Part shown: piece by piece, positions 1 to 7,039 of the stretch
How the letters are laid out: each line of letters starts with the position of its first letter
How positions within the stretch are numbered: the stretch's first letter is position 1
DNA from: JACCXE01 sp963718605
GTDB lineage: Bacteria > Actinomycetota > Acidimicrobiia > Acidimicrobiales > JACCXE01
Direction: 5' to 3'
Length of the DNA: 64,000 bases
Assembly (NCBI GenBank): GCA_963718605.1
Contig: OY970363.1
Coordinates: forward strand, 3,038,001 to 3,102,000
Translations under genes and position numbers: made by a program
Notes under the pieces: generated by a model
Databases searched by the model: none
What the model saw: the letters and a program-made list of their open reading frames with translations, nothing else
What the model was told of the DNA's origin: nothing

Positions 1-734
1 CGTGCGATCTGAATGAGTGTGGGACAGGTGATCTTCGAGGCGACCCGCTCGGGTGAGTAGAGACCGATCTTGAGACCGATTCGCGCCGCGACGTCTTGCC
101 GATAGGCATCAGGTTTCAGGTTGGAGTCAACAATGAGTTGTTCCAGCCCCGGCAACGCGTCGGGCGTTGTCATGATCCCCAAATCTCCGGGACGACCCAC
201 GAGGGGCACGTACACGGGGTCCCGCCCCAATAGGGCGTTGACCTGATCGCGAATGGCGTAGGGGGCGATTCTCAGCGAGGCCGCGAAGCCGGTGGCTCGC
301 ACGGCCGCGGGCCCACTGACGTGCGGCACCTGTGCGATGACGGCGGCCAGCCCTTCGCCGCGTCCGGCGACCGTGAGGACGTGGCCGCCACCAAACGACG
401 TTCCCCACGCCACGATCCTGTCGGCGTCGATTCCGGGAAGCGAACGCGCGAAGGCAAGCGCCGCCTTCCAGTCGTCGTGCTGCATCGAGACGTCCAAGAG
501 CTGGCGCGGTTCGCCTTCGCTGTCGCCGAATCCTCGATAGTCGAACACGACGGCTGCATAACCTGCCGCCGCGAACCGTTCGGCGTACGCGTAGAGGCGC
601 AGCGCGCGTGGAGACCCAAAGCCGTGCGCCATCACGATCGCCGGAACCTCTGAGGTGGTGTCTGGACGGAACACCGTGACCGCACACTTCGTGCCACCGG
701 AAAGGAAAGTGGTCGGATCGGAGGAGGCGGGCAT
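1..734 (-). CDS. alpha/beta hydrolase (partial, 3' end off window)
   Basis: A serine hydrolase of the alpha/beta fold, of the type often annotated as S15/S33-like or dienelactone-hydrolase-like. Reading the minus strand from ATG at 734 gives about 244 residues with no stop before the left edge. An oxyanion-type HGF occurs near residue 37, an FDYRGFGDSEG strand-loop near 64-74, and the nucleophile elbow GTSFGG has its Ser at about 113. The acid and His of the triad lie beyond the window. It is divergent from the oxidase at 919, with a 184-bp shared upstream region. The substrate cannot be inferred. No convincing ribosome binding site precedes the ATG, but it is the first in-frame ATG after a good match to the family N-terminus. 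Confidence 0.85.
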   Translation of the reverse strand, partial: MPASSDPTTFLSGGTKCAVTVFRPDTTSEVPAIVMAHGFGSPRALRLYAYAERFAAAGYAAVVFDYRGFGDSEGEPRQLLDVSMQHDDWKAALAFARSLPGIDADRIVAWGTSFGGGHVLTVAGRGEGLAAVIAQVPHVSGPAAVRATGFAASLRIAPYAIRDQVNALLGRDPVYVPLVGRPGDLGIMTTPDALPGLEQLIVDSNLKPDAYRQDVAARIGLKIGLYSPERVASKITCPTLIQIA

Positions 735-798
735 GTTGGCTGGTTCAGACACGGACGCTCCAGCGTTGCGGTCGGGACAGGCTGCCCAGTATGCCGCC

Positions 799-817
799 GG
801 ACGGCCAGAGGCCGTCC
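799..817. promoter_or_regulatory. perfect inverted repeat between divergent genes
   Basis: Arms GGACGGCC and GGCCGTCC are perfect 8-bp complements around an AGA loop. It lies in the 184-bp gap between the divergent hydrolase (start 734) and the hydroxy-acid oxidase (start 919). It could be an operator or an RNA hairpin in the leader of the oxidase. Only the symmetry is seen; function is inferred. Confidence 0.35.
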
Positions 818-918
818 AACTCGCTCAACCCCACGCGCCAACGGCGTGCTTCCTGCGAGGCTTGAGGAATGCGTTCGGTGCTGGCGTCCTCCATTTCGAT
901 CCCGAGGTACGAACCCCG

Positions 919-2127
919 ATGAAAATTCTCGACACGCTTCGCTCAGTTGTCCGCTTCAAAAAGATCGAGACCGACCTGGTCGAGCGCCGCCTCGCGGGCG
1001 CCGCATCCGTGGCCGACCTTCGCCGCATCGCCAAGCGACGGCTGCCCGGCGGCGTGTTCGACTACATCGACGGAGCAGCCGAAGACGAGCGCACCTACGC
1101 CGCCAACGAAGCCGCGTTCGCCAACACCACCTTCCGGCCCCGGGTACTCCGAGGCCTCGAAAAGGTCGACACGTCGTCAACGCTGCTCGGGCGGCCAGTG
1201 TCGTACCCGCTCGTGCTCGCGCCGACCGGCTTCACGCGGATCGCCGATCCGCAGGGTGAACTCGCGGTCGCCCGCGCGGCGGCGCGAGCCGGCCTGCCGT
1301 ACACGCTGTCGACGCTCAGCACGAGGTCCATCGAAGAGGTGCGCGCGGTCAGCGACGGCGCGTTGTGGTTCCAGGTCTACGCCTGGCGCGACCGCGGTCT
1401 CGTCGAAGAGATGATCCGGCGCGCGGCCGATGCCCAGTACGAGGCGCTTGTGCTGACCGTCGATACTGCGGTACTTGGTCGCCGCGAGCGCGACGTGCGC
1501 CGGGGTTTCTCCCTACCACCGAAGATCGGGCCCGGCACCCTTATCGACGGCGCACTCCACCCAGCGTGGACATGGGCGTTCGTGCGCAGCGACCCCATCC
1601 GTTTCGCGAATGTTGTCGGCTCGACGGTGGGCGACGGCGCGTCGCCCGTGACGCTGTCGGACTACATCAACACGCAATTCGATCCCGCGCTGTCGTGGGA
1701 CGACATCGACTGGCTACGTGGTGTTTGGGACGGACCGATTGTGGTGAAAGGCATCCAGACCGTGGCGGACTCGGTGCTCGCGGTCGAGCGCGGCGTCGAC
1801 GCGATCTGCTTGTCAAATCACGGTGGTCGTCAGCTCGACGGCGCACCGGCCACGTTGCCGTTGGTCGCGCCCGTTCGTGACGCGATCGGTGATGGTGCGC
1901 AGATCATTTGCGATGGCGGCGTGCGTCGCGGCAGCGACATCGTGAAGGCAGTCGCTGCTGGAGCGGACGCGGCGATGGCGGGCCGCGCGTACCTGTACGC
2001 GCTCGGCGCGGCGGGGGAGCGAGGGGTGGATCGCTTGCTCGACTGGTTCCAGGCGGACATCACGCGCACCATGAATCTCGTCGGCGCGGGGAGCATCGAC
2101 AAACTTGATCGCGATCTCCTCACATGA
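919..2127 (+). CDS. FMN-dependent alpha-hydroxy-acid oxidase/dehydrogenase (lactate dehydrogenase family)
   Basis: 402-residue TIM-barrel flavoprotein that would oxidise an L-2-hydroxy acid such as lactate to the 2-oxo acid. The N-terminal motif GGVFDYIDGAAEDERT, the phosphate/FMN-binding VVKGIQT (Lys277) and the catalytic block SNHGGRQLDG (His301, Arg304) are all present, followed by the second FMN-phosphate motif DGGVRRGSDIVKA. The length matches the LldD/glycolate oxidase family. The reading frame is open upstream to 655, but I chose ATG 919 because family homology starts there and the longer version would overlap the divergent hydrolase. MftD, the mycofactocin-maturation member of this family, is an alternative, but no mycofactocin genes are nearby. 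It is alone, with no electron-acceptor partner adjacent. Confidence 0.88.
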   Translation: MKILDTLRSVVRFKKIETDLVERRLAGAASVADLRRIAKRRLPGGVFDYIDGAAEDERTYAANEAAFANTTFRPRVLRGLEKVDTSSTLLGRPVSYPLVLAPTGFTRIADPQGELAVARAAARAGLPYTLSTLSTRSIEEVRAVSDGALWFQVYAWRDRGLVEEMIRRAADAQYEALVLTVDTAVLGRRERDVRRGFSLPPKIGPGTLIDGALHPAWTWAFVRSDPIRFANVVGSTVGDGASPVTLSDYINTQFDPALSWDDIDWLRGVWDGPIVVKGIQTVADSVLAVERGVDAICLSNHGGRQLDGAPATLPLVAPVRDAIGDGAQIICDGGVRRGSDIVKAVAAGADAAMAGRAYLYALGAAGERGVDRLLDWFQADITRTMNLVGAGSIDKLDRDLLT

Positions 2128-2143
2128 GGACATCTTCGGTCTC

Positions 2144-2872
2144 CTACACCAACCGAGCGAAGGATCCCGATACGGGATCAAGACGTGAGATATTGACCGC
2201 TTCCGTGTACTCCTCCTCGCCGGCCGGCCCAAGGCGAAGCAGATAGGCACGCGGGGACGCCGTTGCGCCGGTGACAGGATCCGTCTCCAGGAAGGAGTAC
2301 GTCTCGGGATCGAACGGGTAGAGCGGCACCTCCTCCTGTTGCATCTTGTAGATCGGCCGTTCATCCGACTCGCCGAGCGCCGCTTCCAAGTCCGTTGCTA
2401 CGACGATGGGCCGGTCCGCGGGGTTCGCGAGATGGAGAAACTGAGCGACCCCATCATCGTCGTGCATAACCCGCAGGTCGGGTCCTCGAAGTGGGGTGCT
2501 CATCACGACGTACTTGACGAAGACCATCGTTGCGGGGAAATCAGCCTCGGACGTGTGGGATTCAGTCCACCCGCGATTTTCCAAGATCGGGTTGTCCCAG
2601 AGCGACACCATGTTTTGCAGCTGCTCGCACCACAGGTGGCCGATGAACCACTGATCGTCGTTCTCCGTAAGCCGGTGCCCGCTGACGAGTTGCGCCGCTA
2701 TGGCCGTGCCCCCTCGGCCCTTGCCCTTGCCGCCAGTGGCCGTGTAGATATCGGAGCGATTCCCTGAGTCGTCGACGAGTTGGAAGTAAACCTTGGTGTG
2801 GAAGTATCCGATGAATTCTTGAGTTCCGAGTCGGCGCGCTCTCAGGCGGTCTGGATCGTTGATCGGCGTCAT
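2144..2872 (-). CDS. hypothetical protein, unrecognised family
   Basis: 242-residue soluble protein with no signal peptide or membrane segment, convergent with the oxidase 16 bp away. ATG 2872 has an AAAGGGACC ribosome-binding stretch just upstream. The protein is rich in acidic residues and aromatic patches, and has a Gly/Lys-rich turn (GGKGKGRGG) near residue 47. I do not recognise a family or a catalytic motif. Codon use and GC resemble the neighbours, so it is probably a real gene rather than a shadow. Function unknown. Confidence 0.7.
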   Translation of the reverse strand: MTPINDPDRLRARRLGTQEFIGYFHTKVYFQLVDDSGNRSDIYTATGGKGKGRGGTAIAAQLVSGHRLTENDDQWFIGHLWCEQLQNMVSLWDNPILENRGWTESHTSEADFPATMVFVKYVVMSTPLRGPDLRVMHDDDGVAQFLHLANPADRPIVVATDLEAALGESDERPIYKMQQEEVPLYPFDPETYSFLETDPVTGATASPRAYLLRLGPAGEEEYTEAVNISRLDPVSGSFARLV

Positions 2873-3266
2873 GGCGTAGGTCCCTTTCGGTCGCTGGCTT
2901 CTGACGAATGATGCAGGACGCGGGCGAAGGCTGCACCCGATCGTCGGCTGTCAGAACTCCCGGCGGGGTTCACGCGGACTCATTCGGGCCGTCGTGCGGG
3001 GTTGGCTACACACGACGCAAAAGTGTCAGCCACCGTCGTGGTGCGGCGTCGGTCGGTCGTCCGACCGTGTCTCGTGGACAGGACCGCGGAGACCAACACC
3101 GCCCACTGGACTGCCGCGCGGGCAGGGGCCAAAGCCCCGCACCGATTCGATTCCGGTCGACGCTTCATTCCATCCGCCCAAACCCTCGCAGTAGACGGCG
3201 CACGCTCGTTTCGAGTCGCGTCCGTTCCGCAGCATTTCTGGACTTACCCGAATAGGGTCTTCCCGC
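2873..3266. other. intergenic region without a supported gene
   Basis: 394 bp between the unrecognised minus-strand gene and the patatin gene. Small ORFs here (for example 2908-3255 plus) have no coding character and no ribosome binding site. It holds a short perfect inverted repeat, CGGTCGG/CCGACCG around a 4-nt loop at 3050-3067, and a T-loop-like string at 3141-3158 that does not fold into a tRNA. The promoters of both flanking divergent genes must lie here, but I cannot name -10/-35 boxes. Confidence 0.5.
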
Positions 3267-5048
3267 GTGAAACCTGTGCGGCGGCCTGTCCGAGCGAAGC
3301 CGCTTCGGATCGCTGTAGCGCTCAACGGCGGAGTGAGCCTTGCAGTATGGATCGCCGGTGTCACGCACGAGCTGAATCGCTTCAGTCGGAAGGAGGATGG
3401 CTGGGCTGAGCTGATCGGAACCCACACCGAGATTGATATCGACGTGCTCGCTGGCACGAGCGCAGGAGGAATCAACGCGGCTTTCCTTGCGCTCGCTCAG
3501 CGCTACGACGTTTCTCTCTCGTTGTTACGCCAGCTTTGGTTGGACGCAGGAGGTCTCGAACCATCGGCTAGCGCTGAGCCAGATGCCGACTACCTGCTCC
3601 GCGAGCCAGTTCTCGGCGCGAAATCCCTTCTTGACGGAGATCTCTTTCTCGGACAGTTACGAGAAGCGTTATCGGCTCTCTTGCGGGATCCGAACCTCTG
3701 TGACAACGAAAACCGAAAGCGGATAGACCTTCGGCTCACGACGACCTCGTTGCAGGGAACGCCATACCCGGTGACCGACGAACTCGGTGGACGGGTAGTG
3801 GAGCGCAACCATCGGGCGAGCTTTCGATTCATCGACGGAGCGTCCTCGGCGCATTCCTGGCAGTCGGATCTCACCTTCACAGACTCGAAGTCGAAGGCAG
3901 CGCTGGCAGCCGAACTCGCTCGGGCCGCCAGATCAACGGCCTCGTTTCCGTTTGCGTTCGAGCCGAGCCGGTGCGACACGAACGAAGTCGGCCACCTTCA
4001 TGGCGCGGGGCTTAATCACGATCTGCTTGACGGTGGCGTCCTGAACAATCTGCCCGTCGACGAGGCGATCTCTGCAATATTCGAGATGCCCGCCGACGGT
4101 CCCGTCGACCGCTGGCTGATCGCGATCGTACCGGACCCATCCACCTCGGACGTGGGCACCGAGCTGCCAGAGTCGCCGGGGCCGTCCGTGAAGGAAGTCG
4201 TAGCAGCGAGCCTTAGTGGGATTCCGCGTAATCAGACGGTGCGAGCCTTCATCGACGGGGTTCGCGAACACAACGCGGCGACTGTTGGGCGCTCTGTCGC
4301 GTGGCGAACACTGCTCACGCTCGACTTAGCGCGTCTGTTTCAAACGGCGGATTCGATGTGGCCGAGCTATTGCGCGTCACGCACGGCTGCCGTCGCTGGG
4401 CAACTCGCCACGCAGTTCGGAGCACCTCGTCATGATGAGATCGCGGACACACTGAGGCGGCTCGAACCGTTGCCGTTCTTCCCGCCGGCCTGGGCGCAAC
4501 TCCAGAAATGCTGGGGTGCGTCCACCGTCCGGCGCCATGTGGCGGTGCTCTTGAAGCTGCACAGTGAGGCGCGCGGATCACCGGCCTTACGGCAACGAAT
4601 CCACACTCTGCGGGTCGCCGCTGACTGGGTATCTCCGGCGGATCCGGGCGAGTCGCCAGCTCCGACCGACATATCCGCGGCTACGTCCGCGTATGTGTCT
4701 GCCTGGCCCCTTCCGCCGGGTTCGCTATTTGAAGAAGTCGAGGAACAGCGAGCAATCCTTGCTTCGTTGGTGACCGCCTCTGGGACCTTGCTTGTCGATC
4801 TCGTCGAGGAGTGGCCGGACTGTCCGCGAGCTCTCGAACAGATCCTGGACGGCTCCGATGCCGCGGCACGTCTTGAGCGCGCAATCCGGCTTCTGGGTGC
4901 TCTCGAGGTTGTGAGCGAGGCCTTTGGCGCGTTTCAGCAAACCCCGGAGCAAACAGTGCGCCTCGGGCTGCTGACGCCGCGTCGCCGCGTCGCCATTGGA
5001 CGGCACAGTCCCACGGACCTCGGCTGCGGAGAAGCTCGCGGGCGATGA
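3267..5048 (+). CDS. patatin-like phospholipase (N-terminal part; frame broken near 4990)
   Basis: 593-residue ORF with a patatin lipid-acyl-hydrolase domain. It has an oxyanion Gly-rich loop LNGGVSLAVW near residues 18-27, the nucleophile elbow GTSAGG with Ser65, and the dyad Asp255 in DGGVLNN. Patatins hydrolyse phospholipid or other acyl esters. The rest, to about residue 570, matches the layout of the long patatin-related proteins that carry a DUF3376-type C-terminal region. The last about 18 residues are out of frame: the expected continuation (KLAGDELGHFGAF, SWRANDWMWGRLDA) is found in the overlapping +1 frame at 4996-6900. The switch coincides with a tandem 8-bp repeat at 4975-4994. 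If the frames are joined, the protein is about 1,210 residues and membrane-anchored at its C-terminus. Confidence 0.85.
   Translation: MKPVRRPVRAKPLRIAVALNGGVSLAVWIAGVTHELNRFSRKEDGWAELIGTHTEIDIDVLAGTSAGGINAAFLALAQRYDVSLSLLRQLWLDAGGLEPSASAEPDADYLLREPVLGAKSLLDGDLFLGQLREALSALLRDPNLCDNENRKRIDLRLTTTSLQGTPYPVTDELGGRVVERNHRASFRFIDGASSAHSWQSDLTFTDSKSKAALAAELARAARSTASFPFAFEPSRCDTNEVGHLHGAGLNHDLLDGGVLNNLPVDEAISAIFEMPADGPVDRWLIAIVPDPSTSDVGTELPESPGPSVKEVVAASLSGIPRNQTVRAFIDGVREHNAATVGRSVAWRTLLTLDLARLFQTADSMWPSYCASRTAAVAGQLATQFGAPRHDEIADTLRRLEPLPFFPPAWAQLQKCWGASTVRRHVAVLLKLHSEARGSPALRQRIHTLRVAADWVSPADPGESPAPTDISAATSAYVSAWPLPPGSLFEEVEEQRAILASLVTASGTLLVDLVEEWPDCPRALEQILDGSDAAARLERAIRLLGALEVVSEAFGAFQQTPEQTVRLGLLTPRRRVAIGRHSPTDLGCGEARGR
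4975..4994 (+). repeat. 2.5 copies of an 8-bp tandem repeat at the patatin frame break
   Basis: CGCCGCGT is repeated at 4975-4982 and 4983-4990, followed by CGCC. It lies exactly where the patatin reading frame must switch into the frame of the downstream ORF. One additional 8-bp unit would join the frames and read LTPRRRVAASPLDGTV, continuous with the DUF3376-like block. So loss of one unit, by slippage in the cell or collapse in the assembly, explains the break. Confidence 0.6.
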
Positions 5049-6900
5049 ATTGGGCCACTTCGGAGCCTTCCTGAAGCGATCGTGGCGGGCGAATGACTGG
5101 ATGTGGGGTCGCCTCGACGCCTCGGCTTTTCTTTTCGCTTTGCTTGACGACCGCGGGGAACCGCTGACCAACGACGCGAAGCGACTGGTCCAGGCGTCGA
5201 TCGTGCGAGAGGAGGCGTCGCACATTTGCGCCGCCGTGATCGAAGACCGCAAAGCTGGAGCGTCGTCACCGCGGGGTCAGAAGTTGCTTAACAAAGCGAC
5301 TCATATCGAGCCGAACACTTCCTGGGAGGAGGTGTGCGGTTTGCTCGATATTTCGAGTCCGCCCGACTCTGTTGAAGCCAAAGAAGAATTCTTAGTGCGC
5401 TGTCGTATTGGCGAAGAGTCCATCGGCGACGAACTCTCGACTGGCCTGATGGCCCGCGTCGGCGTGCGCGCATCGGCGACGGCGCTGACGGTTCTCCGAC
5501 GCGCCGATCTGCCGCTCGCGGGAATTCTCGACAAGGGACTCGCACCGCTTCGCGGGGCTCTAGTAATTGCGAATCGGTATACGCAGGCGATACGCCCGCG
5601 TCCTGGCTCCCGACCTCGTGCCTGGCCGAGTCGCGTCGGCGCTGCGGTCTCCCTCGCCGCACCACTTTCGTTAAGCGCAAAGAACCTCGGAGTGGTTGCG
5701 CCGATTGTCTGGTTGGCGGTAGCGGCGGTGCTCCTTGTCTACGCGGTGGTCGCTCCGCTAACGAGCGTGCTTACGATCCTCCTGGTCGCGATCGTCGGTT
5801 TCGCGTCAGTAATGCCGACCTCTTGGGTCCCGGCGTCCTACCCACACTGGTTACCCCTTGAAAGGTGGCAGGCGGCGTTAGCTATCACCGTTGCGCTAGT
5901 GGCGATTTCATGGCCAGGAGTTGACGCCGCCGACAAGTTTTTGCGGCGGATCTTGCGACGCGGCCTCGTGACCCGAAACGCGATGAGACTTCGTCTACAG
6001 CGATCGGATGAACTCCTCGTTTCTCGGATCCTGTGCGTCGGTGTCGCCGTTGCCCTTCCGGCGCTGAAGTGGTGGCAGCTTCGCGGGGGTTCGGACGCGT
6101 CTGACCTCGACCGACAGCTGGTGCTGCTTGCCGGAGTATCGATTGCGGCGGTAGTCGTCGCGCGCCATCACCTCGCGTCGCTAGGCGGCGATCAAATCGC
6201 TTTGCCAGCCCCTGCCCCGCAAAGTCGTTGGCTGGCAGATTGGCGGTGGGCTCGCTTCGTACTGGCAATTGGGGCGCCAATGTTGTGTGGCCTGTCAGTC
6301 CTTGCGCACTTGTCTGGTTCGTCAACCCGGGGAACAACGCTAATCGCGTGCTCGGCGCTCGTTCCCCTAGCGGCGCTGGCGATCTGGGAGCGAAAACGCG
6401 AACTCGGTTGGAGAAGCCTTGGAGGTATCGGCGAAGCGCCCGATCGGGCGCTGCTCTGGACTGTCGCGCCGGCGACGCTGCTCTGGGTTGGCGTTCTCGG
6501 GCTATCGGCTATTCGTGGCGTGGACTTCGGGATGGATCTCGGCGGATTTGAACTCGCCGGAGTGCACGGCGCGGGCGGAAAGGCGCTCGGAACAGTCGTG
6601 GTAATCGGATTCGGTGAGGAGATTCTCTTTCGAGGGCTCCTTCTAGTTCTGGCCGTGCGCGCCGGACTTGACCGTGTCGGTTTTGCCCTCGTCAGCCTGA
6701 GTTTCGCGGCGTGGCATATTCCCGACGCGTTGCCCGACGGCGGCTGGACGCTAGAGGCATCATGGAACGTCGGGTTGACGGTCGCGGCGATGTTCGCAGT
6801 TAGCCAGGCGATCTTCGTTCCGCTCCGTCTCCGGTGTCGCAGTCTGGGCGGACCGGCTCTGCTGCACGCAGCGAACAACTTGTCGCTAAGGCTCATCTGA
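4996..6900 (+). CDS. DUF3376-like domain fused to a CPBP intramembrane protease domain (continuation of the patatin gene)
   Basis: 634 residues if read from the TTG at 4996, though the frame is open from 4975 and probably belongs to the patatin polypeptide. Residues 12-35 carry the conserved KLAGDELGHFGAF and SWRANDWMWGRLDA motifs typical of the C-terminal region of patatin-related proteins. From about residue 210 come several hydrophobic segments consistent with 8 or more transmembrane helices. The last part holds the CPBP (CAAX-protease/bacteriocin-processing) motifs: EEILFR (Glu541, Glu542, Arg546), a helix with WHI about 30 residues later, and a terminal HAANN. CPBP members are glutamate-type membrane proteases or non-catalytic membrane proteins. 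No ribosome binding site precedes the TTG. Independent translation is possible but less likely than a split gene. Confidence 0.75.
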   Translation: MDGTVPRTSAAEKLAGDELGHFGAFLKRSWRANDWMWGRLDASAFLFALLDDRGEPLTNDAKRLVQASIVREEASHICAAVIEDRKAGASSPRGQKLLNKATHIEPNTSWEEVCGLLDISSPPDSVEAKEEFLVRCRIGEESIGDELSTGLMARVGVRASATALTVLRRADLPLAGILDKGLAPLRGALVIANRYTQAIRPRPGSRPRAWPSRVGAAVSLAAPLSLSAKNLGVVAPIVWLAVAAVLLVYAVVAPLTSVLTILLVAIVGFASVMPTSWVPASYPHWLPLERWQAALAITVALVAISWPGVDAADKFLRRILRRGLVTRNAMRLRLQRSDELLVSRILCVGVAVALPALKWWQLRGGSDASDLDRQLVLLAGVSIAAVVVARHHLASLGGDQIALPAPAPQSRWLADWRWARFVLAIGAPMLCGLSVLAHLSGSSTRGTTLIACSALVPLAALAIWERKRELGWRSLGGIGEAPDRALLWTVAPATLLWVGVLGLSAIRGVDFGMDLGGFELAGVHGAGGKALGTVVVIGFGEEILFRGLLLVLAVRAGLDRVGFALVSLSFAAWHIPDALPDGGWTLEASWNVGLTVAAMFAVSQAIFVPLRLRCRSLGGPALLHAANNLSLRLI

Positions 6901-7039
6901 GCCGCGGACGGCTACCGCTGGCGTGCGGTAGCAAGATCATCAGCGCTGACAACCGCGTTGCTGATCGCCTGCTTGTTGTCACCTTCGATTTAGTGCGACC
7001 TCGCCGGCACCCTAAGCACGATCTTTAGAATGAGGGGCA

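Noticed and set aside
655..918. N-terminal extension of the hydroxy-acid oxidase
   Set aside because: No family homology; it would overlap the divergent hydrolase start and the inverted repeat.
3141..3158. tRNA-like T-arm string (ACCGATTCGATTCCGGT)
   Set aside because: The T-stem has an A-C mismatch at the invariant closing pair, and no acceptor, D- or anticodon-arm partner was found upstream.
2908..3255. 115-residue ORF in the gap before the patatin gene
   Set aside because: Arg/Ser-rich composition of a random high-GC frame, no ribosome binding site, and no family pattern.
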